A model generated the notes under the pieces. It did not search any database, had not been told where the DNA came from, and was given only the letters and a program-made list of their open reading frames with translations. A stretch of 64,000 bases of DNA, from the NCBI RefSeq assembly GCF_003255815.1, contig NC_037681.1, forward strand, positions 72,300,338 through 72,364,337, read 5' to 3'. Each line of letters starts with the position of its first letter. Positions within the stretch are counted from its first letter, which is position 1. Source of the stretch: Theropithecus gelada (Eukaryota > Chordata > Mammalia > Primates > Cercopithecidae). Below are positions 48,227 to 59,935 of the stretch, piece after piece. Both the position numbers and the translations under genes were made by a program.

Positions 48227-48918
48227 CAAGGAATTTACAAATACTGTAGAAAATGTGCACATTTTTCGTAATAAAAATAAGTAAATACTTTTATGATATC
48301 ACAGATTGATGCCCTGACATAGATTTCATGCCCTCTGCCTGGATCTCCCCATGACAAATCTGAGTTAGAAGTAATGCAGAGGCATATTTCCACATTGCCC
48401 TTCTTGGGGAAGGTGAGCCAGTTCTGAGGTGCCTGGTCCTAGTTGTCACAGATGCAGTTATTTCACACTAGGCTGCCTGCCAGCCTGGATTTGTCTTCCT
48501 TTTTTTTTTTTTTTTTTCCCATCTCCCTGGGTTTGCGTCATTACATCATCACATTCTGAAACATCTGTGAGAATCCTTGCCAGTTCAAATTTACAAAACT
48601 GTAATAATACTCTATTTCCCCATCACCACCGAATCTTGCTAAAATAAAATCATACATTTATTTATAAAAATTTGTCACCAAGAAAAAAACTGAAAACATC
48701 ATGAAGGTCTGAGACAAATAAAGTGGAATTTAAGAATATTGTATCCATGTCATATGACATACAACATAAAAGCATGTGATCATTAAAGATGATGAGTAAT
48801 ATATGGTGAGGAATATTTGGAAAACTTCTTTTGGTGTTAACTGAAAAAAACAAAAATAAAGATGAGTCAAATTGTATTGCCTCAGTTTTATTAAACACTT
48901 ATATATTTTACATACATT
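48227..48918. other. Low-copy sequence with T18 run
   Basis: A run of about 18 T at 48500-48517; otherwise unrecognised. 48300-48480 is relatively GC-rich. Confidence 0.45.
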
Positions 48919-49103
48919 TAAAAAATTTAATTAGCCGGGTGTGGTGGCACGCACTTGTAATCTCAGCTACTTGAGAGGCTGAGGCAGGAGAATCACTTGA
49001 ACCTGGGAGGCGGAGGTTGTAGTTAGTGGAAATTGTGCCACTGAACTCCAGCCTGGGGGACAGGACAAGACTCTGTCTCAAAAAAATAAAAGAAAAAAAT
49101 TAA
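48919..49103 (+). mobile_element. 5'-truncated Alu
   Basis: Starts in the middle A-rich linker (aaaaaatttaattagccggg), then the full right arm: 'gtggtggcacgcacttgta', 'gaggctgaggcaggagaat' and 'actccagcctgggggacag', and an A-rich tail. The left arm is missing. Confidence 0.93.
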
Positions 49104-50964
49104 AAATCTGAATATTTAGCTAGTGCTAAATATTTATAGTTTTGAATCTGAATGTTTTCATAACATTTTATTTTTAGCCCTTTTTTAGGTTTCCGTATTC
49201 CAGTGTTGCTGCAACAAATATGTAATGTTTATAATCAGAAAGGCATTGTTAAATAATCCTTGCAAAAACTCTTTAATCTCCCTAATCTAGGGATAGGGAA
49301 TTATTTTATCTATAATTTCTAGTTGATAGAGTGTGGCTGCCTGGAGCACTAACTTGAAAGTAAATCTGAAACTCATCAGAAATAAATAATGTCAATTAAC
49401 ATTGGTTGTCATTTGTTCAAGAGGAAAAAGTCAAAGCATGATACCCCATATTTTCCATGCATTCTGAAATGTTTTCTTTTTTACTTCAAAAAAAAATGGA
49501 TGATTTTATTTATATATTAGAACTCATGATCTATATTTTCAACTCTGCTCCAGTAAGTCTCTTATTCATTTGTTAAAGCACCAATTACACTTACCCAGCA
49601 GCTTCTGATTTTGGATAGGACGTTAGTAGAAAGACCATAAATTTAAGGGCAGTGAAAGTAAATGTCTAAGATGAAGTGATTATTATAACTTTGCAATATG
49701 GATTGAACCTGGACTAAGTACTAGTGCTATATCAGGAAGCTGGATCAATTTGACACCTCCTGAAAGTGACACATGGGCCTTGCTAAAGAAAGAGTTTAAA
49801 TCTGGTAGTGCTTCAGAATTTTTATTTCAGTGAAGTTCTGTAAAATTAAATTCATCTGGCATTGTGGGAAAAAGTTGTATTATATATGAACCAATTTCTT
49901 AAATAAGTGCAACTTAATCTTTTAAGAAACTTTAAAATATTTAATCTTGTTGGGTATCATTTTTTTTCCATTTTTTTCTTGCTATTTCTTTAGGGAAAAA
50001 AACAGAATATATGACACTCTTCATTAGTATGGAACACACATAGAATTTTATTTCCTGTTTTAGAGCTTAATTACTGAAATACTCCATGAATTTATTAGCA
50101 ATTGGTCCAAGATTTCCCTCTTTAATGTCAACTGCTGCTCCCTTTTCCTTATACATAGTACATGAATCCTCAGGATTCACTTATGCAGTCCACAGAGCAG
50201 TGGCCAATCATACTTTTAATGTGAGAAAGAGCAAGAGAAAGGAAAACAGAAATATTTCATACCAAAAGAGCCCCTGATTTTTCACTGTAACTGCTGCTTT
50301 TGTTATTCACACACAGGAAGATATGCTCCTAATCACTTTTATGATGTGACCATGCCTGCACAGTTGCCACTGCTGCATCATATTGGGGTTCGTACGTTTA
50401 GACCTCTTCCCATTTGCACTTTATTCTCAACCACTGCCCTTAAAATGACCACTATTCCAGCATATCTGAGGCAAGAGGGAGCTTCTAGCCTGAGACACAA
50501 AGTGTACCCAGAACTAGCATTATGCTTCTAATATTCAAACTCTGGTGTTGTGTTGGAGTCACCAGCCCAGACCTCTTCCTTTGTAATGGGTTTCCATTTG
50601 GGATAAGCAATGGCCCTTCCGGCAGCTTGTCAAGCTATCAGTGAGGTTTGACTAACTTTGAAAGAATGGGGGCCTTGATCTTTTATTTTCTGAAGATTCC
50701 TGGCATACTATGCTCATATACTCATATTCATTCCTGTACCTAGCTTTATAAATGAAGAAGTCAAACTTTTAAGAAGCCACTCTCCACAGGAAGTGGATAT
50801 CTCTTTCCCAACGTAAGTGAGGCCACAGATTAGCCCTGACAATAAAAAAGATAAAATCTGCCAAAAGTTTTTTTTTCTATTCTAGCTTAGAAATGATTGA
50901 CAAGACTTAAGTTTTTTCAAATATAACTTTAAACTTATCTCTATTACAAATATACAGACACAAT
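49104..50964. other. Low-copy sequence, nothing recognised
   Basis: AT-rich, with a more balanced stretch at 50080-50700. Short frames at 50086 and 50346 show no domain or family signal. Confidence 0.45.
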
Positions 50965-51235
50965 TATTAATTTATTAGTTTTCATTGATACCTAATTATT
51001 GTACTTTTTTATGGAGCACACAGGATGTTCTGTACACATATACAATATGTAATGATCCAATCAAGGTATTTAGGTTATTCATCATCTCAAACATTTATTT
51101 CTTTGTGTTGAGTAGGTCTCCAATCTTCCTTCTACCTCTTCTGAAATATACAGTAAACTCTATTTTTTAAACTACAGTCACCCTACTTGTCTCATAAAGC
51201 ACCAAACTAGATCATTGTTGTCTTGATAACAGCAT
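50965..51235 (-). mobile_element. L1 3'-end fragment (L1PB/L1MA-type)
   Basis: 'gttctgtacacatatacaat', 'atgtaatgatccaatcaag', 'catcatctcaaacatttatt' and 'aaactacagtcaccctactt' are the reverse complement of an old L1 3'UTR in the right order. Confidence 0.78.
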
Positions 51236-51274
51236 TATCATTATAGCTGTAATACATAATGCTGTACCTCTATT

Positions 51275-51430
51275 CCTATCCCTGGAAGTTGCAGTTCATC
51301 CTTCAATGCTCAGCTCAAAGGATTATTGCCTCTAAAGTTTTAGCAAATAATACTGAAGCAGAATTTCACCATTTAATGGGTTCACAAGCTGCTGCCTTCA
51401 TAGCTTATGGCACATATGTTTGCCAATATA
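51275..51430 (+). repeat. Possible L2 fragment
   Basis: 'agttcatccttcaatgctca' and 'gctcaaaggattattgcct' resemble the L2 3' region (CTTCAGGTCTCAGCTCAAATGTCACC). Weak. Confidence 0.35.
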
Positions 51431-53089
51431 AATGATCCACTTGAGCTAAATTGCCACAGCTGCTGCAACACCCCTTTACCTATTTTTGCAGCAAAACTGA
51501 AAATCAGAACAGTTTTTAACTTTTTCAAAACAATGAAACATTTCTCTCCAACCCTCTCCCTCTATAAATGTTTTCTCTCCATCATTATAAATTAGTAGGA
51601 AGAGAAAGGGCATAGACAAGGTTACAAATATGAAAGCGTTACTTTTTCTATTCTGATAGAAATAAGTTTAGAGCACCCGCATGAACAACTTGTATTGAAC
51701 AACAATGTGAGGAACTGCATACCAAAAAGAAGAATCTCTTAGTGAACAGAACGGTGCTGACAATGCAACACTATTAGCAAGTTTATTTTCATTCTTTAAG
51801 TAGATATCAGGGATATGTAGCAAAAATACATTTTTAAGTGCAACAGAGTAGATGCTTGCAAAAACAGACTGTGATAACTATGTATTTGCAAAAGTCAATG
51901 CAGATATGATTATCTCAACATTAAGTTGGCCGATGTAAAATGGAAATCATGAAAATGAAGTCACCACACAACAAGATGACAATATGTTCCTAAATCAATC
52001 ATGAAAAAGGAAAACAACATACAATTTTCTTTTGAGAAAGTCACAGTAATATTTGCTTAATATGCTGATAGGCTTATCAAGCTTCTTGAAAAAAACTGAT
52101 TTACAATACAGTGGGGATCTTTTTTTTTTTTAAGTTGGAAGGGAAAGAAGGTTTGATGTAAGAGTGCTTTGAAATGTAGAGTATTCCTAAGCATTACTCC
52201 CACAAGAGCATAGTCTTGAAATTAAATTAGGCCCTTAGAATATTAGACAAAATAAATGGCTTGTAACTCATTTCACTAGCTGAATGCTTATTATTTTTAA
52301 AAGGATTAATTGAGATATATAATTGTTTTGTATAAAAAAAAGAAATTTTCTAATTTTCAGAAACATAATCTAAACTTTGTTTTCCACTAAGTTGTCTCTA
52401 ACTCAACCCTCTCCACTTTTTTTTACTATTTTAGAGCAGTAACATTTACTTCTGGAAAATCACCCAAATAAAACCAATTTACTTTCATAAAATCTAGACC
52501 TTTTGGATGTTAGAAGCATGATTTACCATCTTCTATTGGGACTTTAATCCAGAGATGATTTGCTCTTTCATTTGCTAATTGCATGACAAGAATAGAATCT
52601 GGACCCAAGACCTTTTTAATGCATATAATTAAATATTTCAAATTTCTTACCCTTTTTGATCTTCTGGTATCATATGTTCTATTAATAGCATAATACGTAT
52701 TCCTCCACATACCGTGAAAATATCTTTTTCCTGATTATATTAATCTATACTAAGCTTTAAAAAGGAAATGATATAAAATAATATTAGGATAATCATTTGA
52801 AATTTTACACTGAGGGACAACTAGTAAAAATATTTCAGTGGCATCTGATATAACACTATCTGTGCACAGATATATTCACTTATAAAACGTTTCTGCATAT
52901 GTGGTAATAATTACAAAAGTGAGCACAATTTTAAAAAAATAGCTTTTTCTTCACTTTTTAACTTACCTCTTTATTTCTCCTCTGCTTTTCTGTTTCCACG
53001 TTCTCATATTCAGTGGCCAATATTAAGGGGCTTTGTGCTATCTTTCTATACTTCAAATTTTTATATCAAATTTCATACATACTTTTACA
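51431..53089. other. AT-rich low-copy sequence
   Basis: No gene or repeat recognised; a T10 run lies near 52120. Confidence 0.45.
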
Positions 53090-53979
53090 GTTTCAGTAGT
53101 CTTATTTTATTTGCATGACTGAGATCACAAGATTTTATAGTTAGTTTTAAAAAAAATTTTCTCCTTCAACAAATATAACTGGAATCCCTCTGAGTAAACC
53201 AATATAGTTTTAACTAACTCTTCATAATGGCTAGCTAAATGGAATTCTATGGTAATGCAAATTATTCTAAAATTCCAATATTTACACTCATTTTTTTCAC
53301 TCATGAAAGCATTGCAATAAGCAACTTTTACAGATATTCTTAGGTACTATTAGGTGCTTTCCTTTTGCTGGAATAAAACCCCAGGAGTGAGACTGTGGGT
53401 TGAAATATATGTGGATTTTTTTAATAGATAAGTGTCAGAATATTTTTTATTAAAAACTTCAGTGTTACATATTCTTGAAGCACTATATGTGAATGTCCTT
53501 TCTCCATATTCCCACTGGCAATGGCTGGTTGGTTTTTGATAGCATGAAATTTGATTTTTGGCATGATATCATATAGGAATACAATTTTATTTTCATTCCA
53601 TAGGAATAAGCAAAATCCTGTGACAGTTTATTGAAAAATATGTCAGTTCCCACTGACATGCAGGGAAACATCAGTCTTATATCAAATGTCCATATGTGCA
53701 TGCATCTATTTTTGGACTTTATCTTTTGTTCCATTTGCCTACTCCAGGATTTACCCCATTATCATACAATAACTATTACTTGACTTCTTTCCAACTGTGG
53801 TATCTGATAGAACAAATCCCTACACCTCTTCTTAATGATGATGTGGATCGATCTGGACTTTTCTTTTCCATATAAGTTTTAGTATTTGTTTGTTAATTCC
53901 ATATAACCCAGTTTGGATATTTCTATGAATTGTATGAAATATACATCAATTTGGGGAAAATTGGCCTTTTAATATACAG

Positions 53980-54325
53980 TCTTTTGGTATTCACAGGGGA
54001 ATGGTTTCATCTACCCACCACAACACTCCTCCACGTATGGATACTGAAATCCTAAATCCTTGGATGTTCAACTCTCTTATATAAAGTGGTGTACTACTTG
54101 CATATAACCTACAGCCGTTTCCCCATATACTTTAAGTAATCTCTAGATTATCTTTATAATACCTACCACAATGTAAGTGCTAGGTAAATAGTTTTGATGC
54201 TGTATTTTTTTAAACTGTATTATTTTTTGTTCTTGTAATTTTTTATTTATATTTTTTCAAATGTTTTCTATTTGCACTTGGTTGAATTCATGGATGTAGA
54301 ACCTACAGCTATAGAGGGATGATTG
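53980..54325 (-). mobile_element. Tigger-type MITE inside the old L1
   Basis: The same family as the element at 25297, in reverse: 'cagtcttttggtattcaca', 'ttggatgttcaactctctta', 'tgcatataacctacagccg', 'taagtaatctctagattatc' and 'gctaggtaaatagttttga', ending 'atagagggatgattgtg'. The T-rich internal part matches the A-rich part of the other copy. Confidence 0.82.
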
Positions 54326-54379
54326 TGACAAGACATATATCTTTTATGTTTTTCTACTTGTTTAAAACTTCTTTAATAT

Positions 54380-54623
54380 CTTGTTTTCAATTTCAATCAG
54401 TTTTGGAGGAACAGATGCTGTTTGGATACATGGATAAGTTCTTTAATAGTGATTTCTGAGATTTTGGTTCACCCATTACCCAAGGAGTGCACACTGTACT
54501 CATTGTGTCTTTTACCACTCAACCCCTCCTACTGTTTCCAATGAGTCCCCAAAGTCCATTGTATCATTCTTATGTCTTTGTGTCTTCATAGCTCAGCTCC
54601 TGCTTATAAGTGAAAACATATAA
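54380..54623 (-). mobile_element. L1PB-like 3' end with exact target-site duplication
   Basis: A short, strongly 5'-truncated L1 in reverse: 'ttttggaggaacagatgct', 'tttctgagattttggttca', 'tgagtccccaaagtccatt' and 'agctcagctcctgcttata'. It is flanked by an exact 18-bp duplication, ttaaaacttctttaatat, at 54362-54379 and 54624-54641, within the older L1. Confidence 0.92.
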
Positions 54624-54790
54624 TTAAAACTTCTTTAATATATTTTAATAATGCTTTAAAATACTTCCCCCACAAAAGTCTTCCACATATTTTGATAGAC
54701 TTATTACTATTACTTTATTATAAATATTATGTTTTATTTTGTCATGTTGATATTCTACATTTGTATTATAACATGTAAAGCATTTTTTTT

Positions 54791-55324
54791 AAAAATTCAC
54801 CATGATTTTTTTTAATGCATTTAAGGATTGTGTGTTTCATTAATTCTAGGTAGTTGTCAGACAAAATATCTTCAAATACTGCCTTTCCCCATTTTACTGT
54901 ATGGCTCTCTACAACTTCCTTTTCATAGGTTCTGTTTTGTTTTAATGATTACTCTATCTTCCTTATGTCAGCTTCATGGTTTTCCTTTTTTATCCTTCTG
55001 GAATAATATCTTCAGATTTATTTTCCAATTAAATAATTTTACCTTCAAGCATGTTTTATCTGACATTTGTCCTATCTATTAAGTTTATAATTGTCCTTGC
55101 TTTATTTTTCACTTCCAGAGGGGTGTTTTGTTCTGTTTCAAGACTTTTTTTTACAGGATTTTAACAGAATTTTAATGCTCTTTTGTTTTTAAAAAACTAT
55201 TGAATAATCATTGTATACTTTGTATCTGGATTTAACATACCTGTAAAGCAAAAGTTAGCTTTGTGGTGATGGATTTGTGGTTTTCATAAAAGAAATATTT
55301 CTGGATTCTTTTATTCTTGATCTA
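54791..55324. other. T-rich sequence, possible old repeat
   Basis: T-rich, with an L1/ERV-like texture ('ttaaggattgtgtgtttcat', 'cttcaagcatgttttatctg'). I could not assign a family. The 84-residue frame at 54828 lacks a domain. Confidence 0.35.
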
Positions 55325-56452
55325 TTTTAAATGCCTTTATTATTATTGTTTATTATTACATGTGCAGAATGTGCAGGTTTGTTATGTAGGTATACATGTG
55401 CCATGGTGGTTCACTGTACCCATCAACCCATCATCTACATTGGGTATTTCTCCTAATGCTACCCCTCCCCTAACCCCCCAACACCCGATAGGCCCCAGTG
55501 TGTGATGTTCCCCTCCCTATGTCCATGTGTTCTCATTGTACAACTCCCACTTATGAATGAGAAAATGTGGTGTTTGCTTTTCTGTTCTTGTGTTAGTTTT
55601 TGTAGAATGATGGTTTCTAACTTCATCCATGTCCCTGCAAAAGACACGAACTCATCCTTTTTTTGTGGCTGTGTAGTATTCCATGATGTATATGTGCCAT
55701 ATTTTCTTTATCCAATCTATTATTGATGGGCATTTGGATTGGTTTCAAGTCTTTGCTTTTGTGAACAGTGCCACAATAAACATACGTGTGCATGTGTCTT
55801 TATGGTAGAATAATTTATAATCCTTTGGGTATATACCCAGTAACGGGATTGCTGGGTCAATGGTATTTCTGGTTCTAGATCCTTGTGGTATCACCACACT
55901 GTCTTCCACAATGGTTGAACAAATTTACATCCCCACCAACAGTGTAAAAGCATTCCTATTTCTCCACATTCTCTCCAGCACCTGTTGTTTCCTGACATTT
56001 TAATGATCACCATTCTAACTGGCTTGAGATGGTATCTCATTGTGGTTTTGATTTGTATTTCTCTAAAGACCAGTGATGATGGGGTATTTTATCGTATGCT
56101 GGCCACATAAATGTCTTCTTTTGAGAAGTGTCTGTTCATATCCTTCACCCATTTTTGATGGAGTTGTTTTTTTCTTGTAAATTTGTTTAAGTTCTTTCTG
56201 AATTCTGGATATTAGCCCTTTATCAGATAGATAGATTGTAAAAATTTTCTCCCATTCTGTAGGTTGCCTGAACACTCTGAAGATGGTTTCTTTTGCTATG
56301 CAGAAGGTCTTTAGTTTAATTAGATCCCATTTGTTAATTTTGGCTTTTGTTGTCATTGCTTTTGGTGTTTTAGTCATGAAGTCTTTGCCCATGCCTATGT
56401 CCTGAATGGTATTGCCTAGGTTTTCTTCTAGGGTTTTATGGTTTTAGGTCTT
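55325..56452 (-). mobile_element. 5'-truncated L1 (L1PA-type, older)
   Basis: A continuous reverse L1 of about 1.1 kb: the tail ('attattattgtttattatt'), the 3'UTR ('gcaggtttgttatgtaggta', 'gataggccccagtgtgtga'), then ORF2 ('cttcatccatgtccctgca', 'tatacccagtaacgggattg', 'ggtttcttttgctatgcaga'), ending at 'tttatggttttaggtctta'. Frames such as 56063-56392 are ORF2 remnants interrupted by stops and frameshifts. Confidence 0.93.
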
Positions 56453-57944
56453 AAAGCTTAAGTCTTTATTTCAGGGATCATTTCTATAGTTGGTTGCTAT
56501 TTCTGAATTCTTAAGGCTTTATGAACTTCCAACTCTGCCATTTTGAAATAATGTTTTTAAAGTGGTTAACGCAGCATTTTTAGTTGTCCTCTTTCAAGAA
56601 GGTTTTTCTGGACATGTAGTCCACCAAATTGCTGATAAAAAGAGTTGGAATTTTAAACACTGAAATCTTAGATTTTAATTTCAGAAAATATGATTCATGC
56701 TGAAGTATTTTTCCTTCTTCCTTTGGAAAATTTTCTCTTATTTGAGATCCATCTTCTCTGATAGCTTGGTTTCTCTAGAGGCTTGCTGTTTCTAAATAAT
56801 GTGCCTATTTTTACACACTAATTTCTCTGTTCACCTAAGAGCACTTTTTAATTCCTTGGCCAGCCTGTGGCTCTATATTGCATATATTTCAGGTAAGACT
56901 GTTAAGGTATTTCAAGTAGATATTCCACAAATTGTGGTAGATACAATGGCTTCTAGTTCTTAAAAGTTATTTATACACAATTACCAACACATCTCTTCCC
57001 AAATAAAACAAGTAGAAGAAGCTTCTGGTCTGAGTTCTTCATGGCAACAGTTTATATTATTGGATCTCAGGAACAGGCAAATATTCAGTTCACCTGTGCA
57101 CCTTCATCAAAGCTCCTCTCAAGCCAGAGAGATTCAATTCATTATACCTTTCCTCGTCTGTGTACTTGAGTCTTGAAGGAAAAGCTGCCTACAAAGAATT
57201 TTGTCTTTCATTGAAACTGGTCTCCTAGTAATGGTCAGGCTCAATCAGGGGGAAGTACTACAAGTGACCTATTCTTTTTGCCTAGGATGATTTATAAAGT
57301 TCACAACTCTCTAGACCTTGTCTCCCAAACTGCCCAATTAGTGTTCCACTCAGTGGAAGTGGATTAAAAATTAGTAGAAGGCATTAGACATATGTTTGGG
57401 TTACCATGTCCCCAGAATACCTTCTCACTGATTTGTCAGATTAATTATTGAGTTTCCTGCAAAATTAAACTGCTATTTGTATAAAGACTCCATTAATCTC
57501 TTTTAAAAAGTCCCTTGTTCAATCTAAAAAAATTTTTCATTATTCATTTACTTTTCAATATTTTAATTTTGTTGACAACTTGGTTGAAAATGATTCTGCT
57601 CATCCAGCTGTTATTTCTAATTACTTTTCTTCAAAAAATTTCAGTCCCTAACTGAGTCTGCTGAAAAAAACAGAATTATTGTTCCTTAGGATATAATCAG
57701 CTACATCTTCCTTCTCACCTGAGCTCCTCTTCACCTGTATGAGCCATCTGTAATTTCAACCACAGTTGGGTTTATTATTGCAATTATGAGATGATGTCAT
57801 AAGAAAAGGAAATCGATTTAGCTGGAGTACATTGACTCTTCTTAAAGAATTATTTAAGAAAATACATTTAGAAATATAAGAAGGAGATTGAAAGATTGTA
57901 CTAAACAAGTCATTATATCTAAATTTTAAACATTCTTCTATAAA
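56453..57944. other. Low-copy or old-repeat sequence, nothing firm
   Basis: AT-rich. 56453-56900 may continue whatever element hosts the preceding L1. 57000-57420 is of more balanced composition. No gene evidence. Confidence 0.4.
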
Positions 57945-58165
57945 GGAGCAGTAGAACACAATACTTAAAAGCACTAAGCCACACTGCCTAGGTTCAAATA
58001 TTTTTCTTAAAAAAAAGCCATTTATTGACTTTGTAATCTTGAATGAATTATTTAATTGCCACTGCCTCAATTTTATATGTATAAAGTAAGAATGATAGCT
58101 TTTACCTATTTCATAGGGTCGTCATATACAAGAAAGCACTATTTAAATATAACTATTGTTAGGGA
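57945..58165 (+). repeat. MIR
   Basis: A forward MIR: 'gcagtagaacacaatactt', 'cactgcctaggttcaaata', 'gactttgtaatcttgaatg', 'cctatttcatagggtcgtc' and 'agaaagcactatttaaata' in consensus order. Confidence 0.82.
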
Positions 58166-58224
58166 AATGAACTGTATTGAAATGAGTTTATTTTAGAATC
58201 CATTACAGGAAATAGAATAACTCA

Positions 58225-58460
58225 ATATAGGGAGTCAGTATAGAGCAAGATTCACCTGCCTTGACATACTGACACCATAACATAGTAGCAATGAGACTTT
58301 GGGCAAGCAAGCCCATTAATTCCTCTGTCCCTAAATTATTTCCTTTGTAAAACTGGGATAATAATATCATCCTAATAGGATTGTTTTCAATATTAGAACC
58401 ATGAATATACTATTAGTGCCATGTAACCCAGTACAAAATAGCTTTTGAATAAATTTGATC
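58225..58460 (+). repeat. MIR
   Basis: A second forward MIR 60 bases on: 'tagtagcaatgagactttg', 'ggcaagcaagcccattaatt', 'taaaactgggataataata' and 'cctaataggattgttttca'. Two adjacent MIRs in the same orientation are independent ancient insertions or an old duplication. Confidence 0.75.
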
Positions 58461-58699
58461 TGTATTTATTTGTTACTATCCTTGTTAAAATTGCGTGGGT
58501 AAAATATGAATAGAAAAATGTCCACTTCCTTAATCTGATCCCACAGAAATGAATCAAATAAAACAGGAGAAAATTTTAGTTCCATGATTTCTGATGTGAA
58601 ATGAAATTGTTAAGAAAATACTAATTCTTGAATGAGGTTGTTCAATACCCTTAATGTTTCTTCACTTACTCTGAATTGTATTTTTACATTTCTCAATGA
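58461..58699. other. AT-rich sequence, nothing recognised
   Basis: Short unrecognised spacer. Confidence 0.4.
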
Positions 58700-58911
58700 G
58701 AGGAGGGAAGGAAGGAGGGAGGAAGGGAGGGAGGGAGAGAGGGAGGAAAGGAGAAAGAGAGAGAGAAAGGAAAGAAAGCAAGAAGGAAGGAAGGAAGGAA
58801 AGAGGAAAAGAAAAAAGAATAAGGAAGGAAGGAGGGAAGAAGAAAGGAAGGAAGAAAGGAAAAGAAAGGAAAGAGAGGGAGAGATGGAGAGGTCGAGGGA
58901 GAAAGTAAGAA
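58700..58911. repeat. Polypurine (GGAA/GGGA/GAAA) tract
   Basis: About 210 bases of nearly pure A and G on the + strand. Highly charged or Leu/Pro/Phe frames over it are artefacts. Confidence 0.95.
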
Positions 58912-58944
58912 AATAGATTGATATTCATTACACTTTTTTTTTTT

Positions 58945-59115
58945 TTTACATAAGAAACTGGAAGCTAATTAAGTGTCCATCAATAGGAAAAAATAATTCA
59001 TTAACCCATTTTTGTTACAGTAAGAAGAAACTGGAAGCTACGTAAATATGCATCAATAACAAATAGGGAATTAGTTACATATTTTACAATGCGTGGTAAA
59101 TACTCAGCTTTACTC
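58945..59115 (+). mobile_element. Old L1 ORF2 scrap with internal repeat
   Basis: 'gaaactggaagctaattaag' and 'tgtccatcaataggaaaaa' match the ORF2 stretch for '...NW..NVHQ.G', in forward orientation. The start agaaactggaagcta occurs twice (58953-58967 and 59026-59040), 73 bases apart, each followed by a diverged 'catcaata'. Confidence 0.6.
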
Positions 59116-59219
59116 AAATATTGTGAATGAGGATACAGTGTAAATCCAATAATTAGAATGTCCAGCACCAGCTCAAGCATGATTTGAACTGGAATTCTGT
59201 AGTGGGAAAGGCAGAGATA

Positions 59220-59385
59220 GAGGATGCCTCCATCTCCTGATTTCCTCTCTCCCTTTGCCATGTGCTAGCAGGCTGATTCTCTCCCAAGGAGCTTTCAAGC
59301 CAGGAGCCAATTAAACCGCTTTTCTTTAAAAATTACCCACTCTCAGCTACTTCGTTATAGCGACCTGAGAAGGGACTAGTACATC
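59220..59385 (+). mobile_element. MST/MLT-type LTR 3' end (ERVL-MaLR)
   Basis: 'tttcctctctccctttgcca', then 'gccaattaaaccgcttttct', 'ttaaaaattacccactctca', 'ttcgttatagcgacctgag' and the end 'aagggactagtaca' match the forward 3' half of a MaLR LTR. The 5' half is missing or too worn to see. Confidence 0.78.
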
Positions 59386-59724
59386 TCCTTAAGTAAGTCT
59401 CTCTAGCAACCTCTTCTCTCCTGCTCTCTTCACCATTTTTTCTTCCAAGTGGAGCAGGCTTTTAAAAATCATGGAACATATTTATCTAATTACTACTGAA
59501 ATTCAGGTGTGCTTCACACTTACTTAGATGCCATGATATCAATGGAAGCAGGAGGAGTCTAACATTCTGTATTATGTATAAAACATATGTGTTCATATGT
59601 ATCTCAATAGACTAATTTTTAAATATTTCCTAAAAAAGAATGACATAGAGCCATATTTACCGACATGGAAAGGTATATAAGAAATACTTTAAACAAAAAA
59701 AAAAGTCAGAATTTAAACGTTAAT
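59386..59724. other. Low-copy sequence, nothing recognised
   Basis: AT-rich spacer between an LTR and an L1 end. Confidence 0.4.
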
Positions 59725-59935
59725 TATATGAGCCACTTTTAAAATTTTTATTGTTTTAATTGACAAGTAAAAATTGTATAGGTTTATGGTATACAACATG
59801 ATGTTTCCATATGTGTACACAGCATGGAATGGCTAAATTAAGCTATTTAGTAAATTCATGACCACACATACTTAACAATTTTTGTGTCCAGAACACTAAA
59901 ATCTACTCTCTTAGCAATGTTCAAGTATGCATTTT
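59725..59935 (-). mobile_element. L1 3'-end fragment (L1MA/L1MB-type)
   Basis: 'ttttaattgacaagtaaaaa', 'gtatacaacatgatgtttcc', 'atggaatggctaaattaagc' and 'aaatctactctcttagcaat' are the reverse complement of the old L1 3'UTR, in order. Confidence 0.85.

Larger units (their letters stand above)
53090..54790 (-). mobile_element. Old L1/HAL1-like element carrying two later insertions
   Basis: Reverse old L1 or HAL1: 'ataatggctagctaaatgga', 'aggagtgagactgtgggttg', 'tttgttccatttgcctact', 'ttccatataagttttagta', 'atcaatttggggaaaattg', then 'aacttctttaatatcttgt' and 'aaaagtcttccacatatt'. It is broken by a MITE (53980-54325) and by an L1 3' end (54380-54623). No open frame survives. Confidence 0.75.

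Noticed and set aside
50086..50531. Two adjacent short frames in relatively GC-balanced sequence, as a possible exon or retro-gene
   Set aside because: No domain, no recognisable protein, no convincing splice sites or poly-A tail with target-site duplication.
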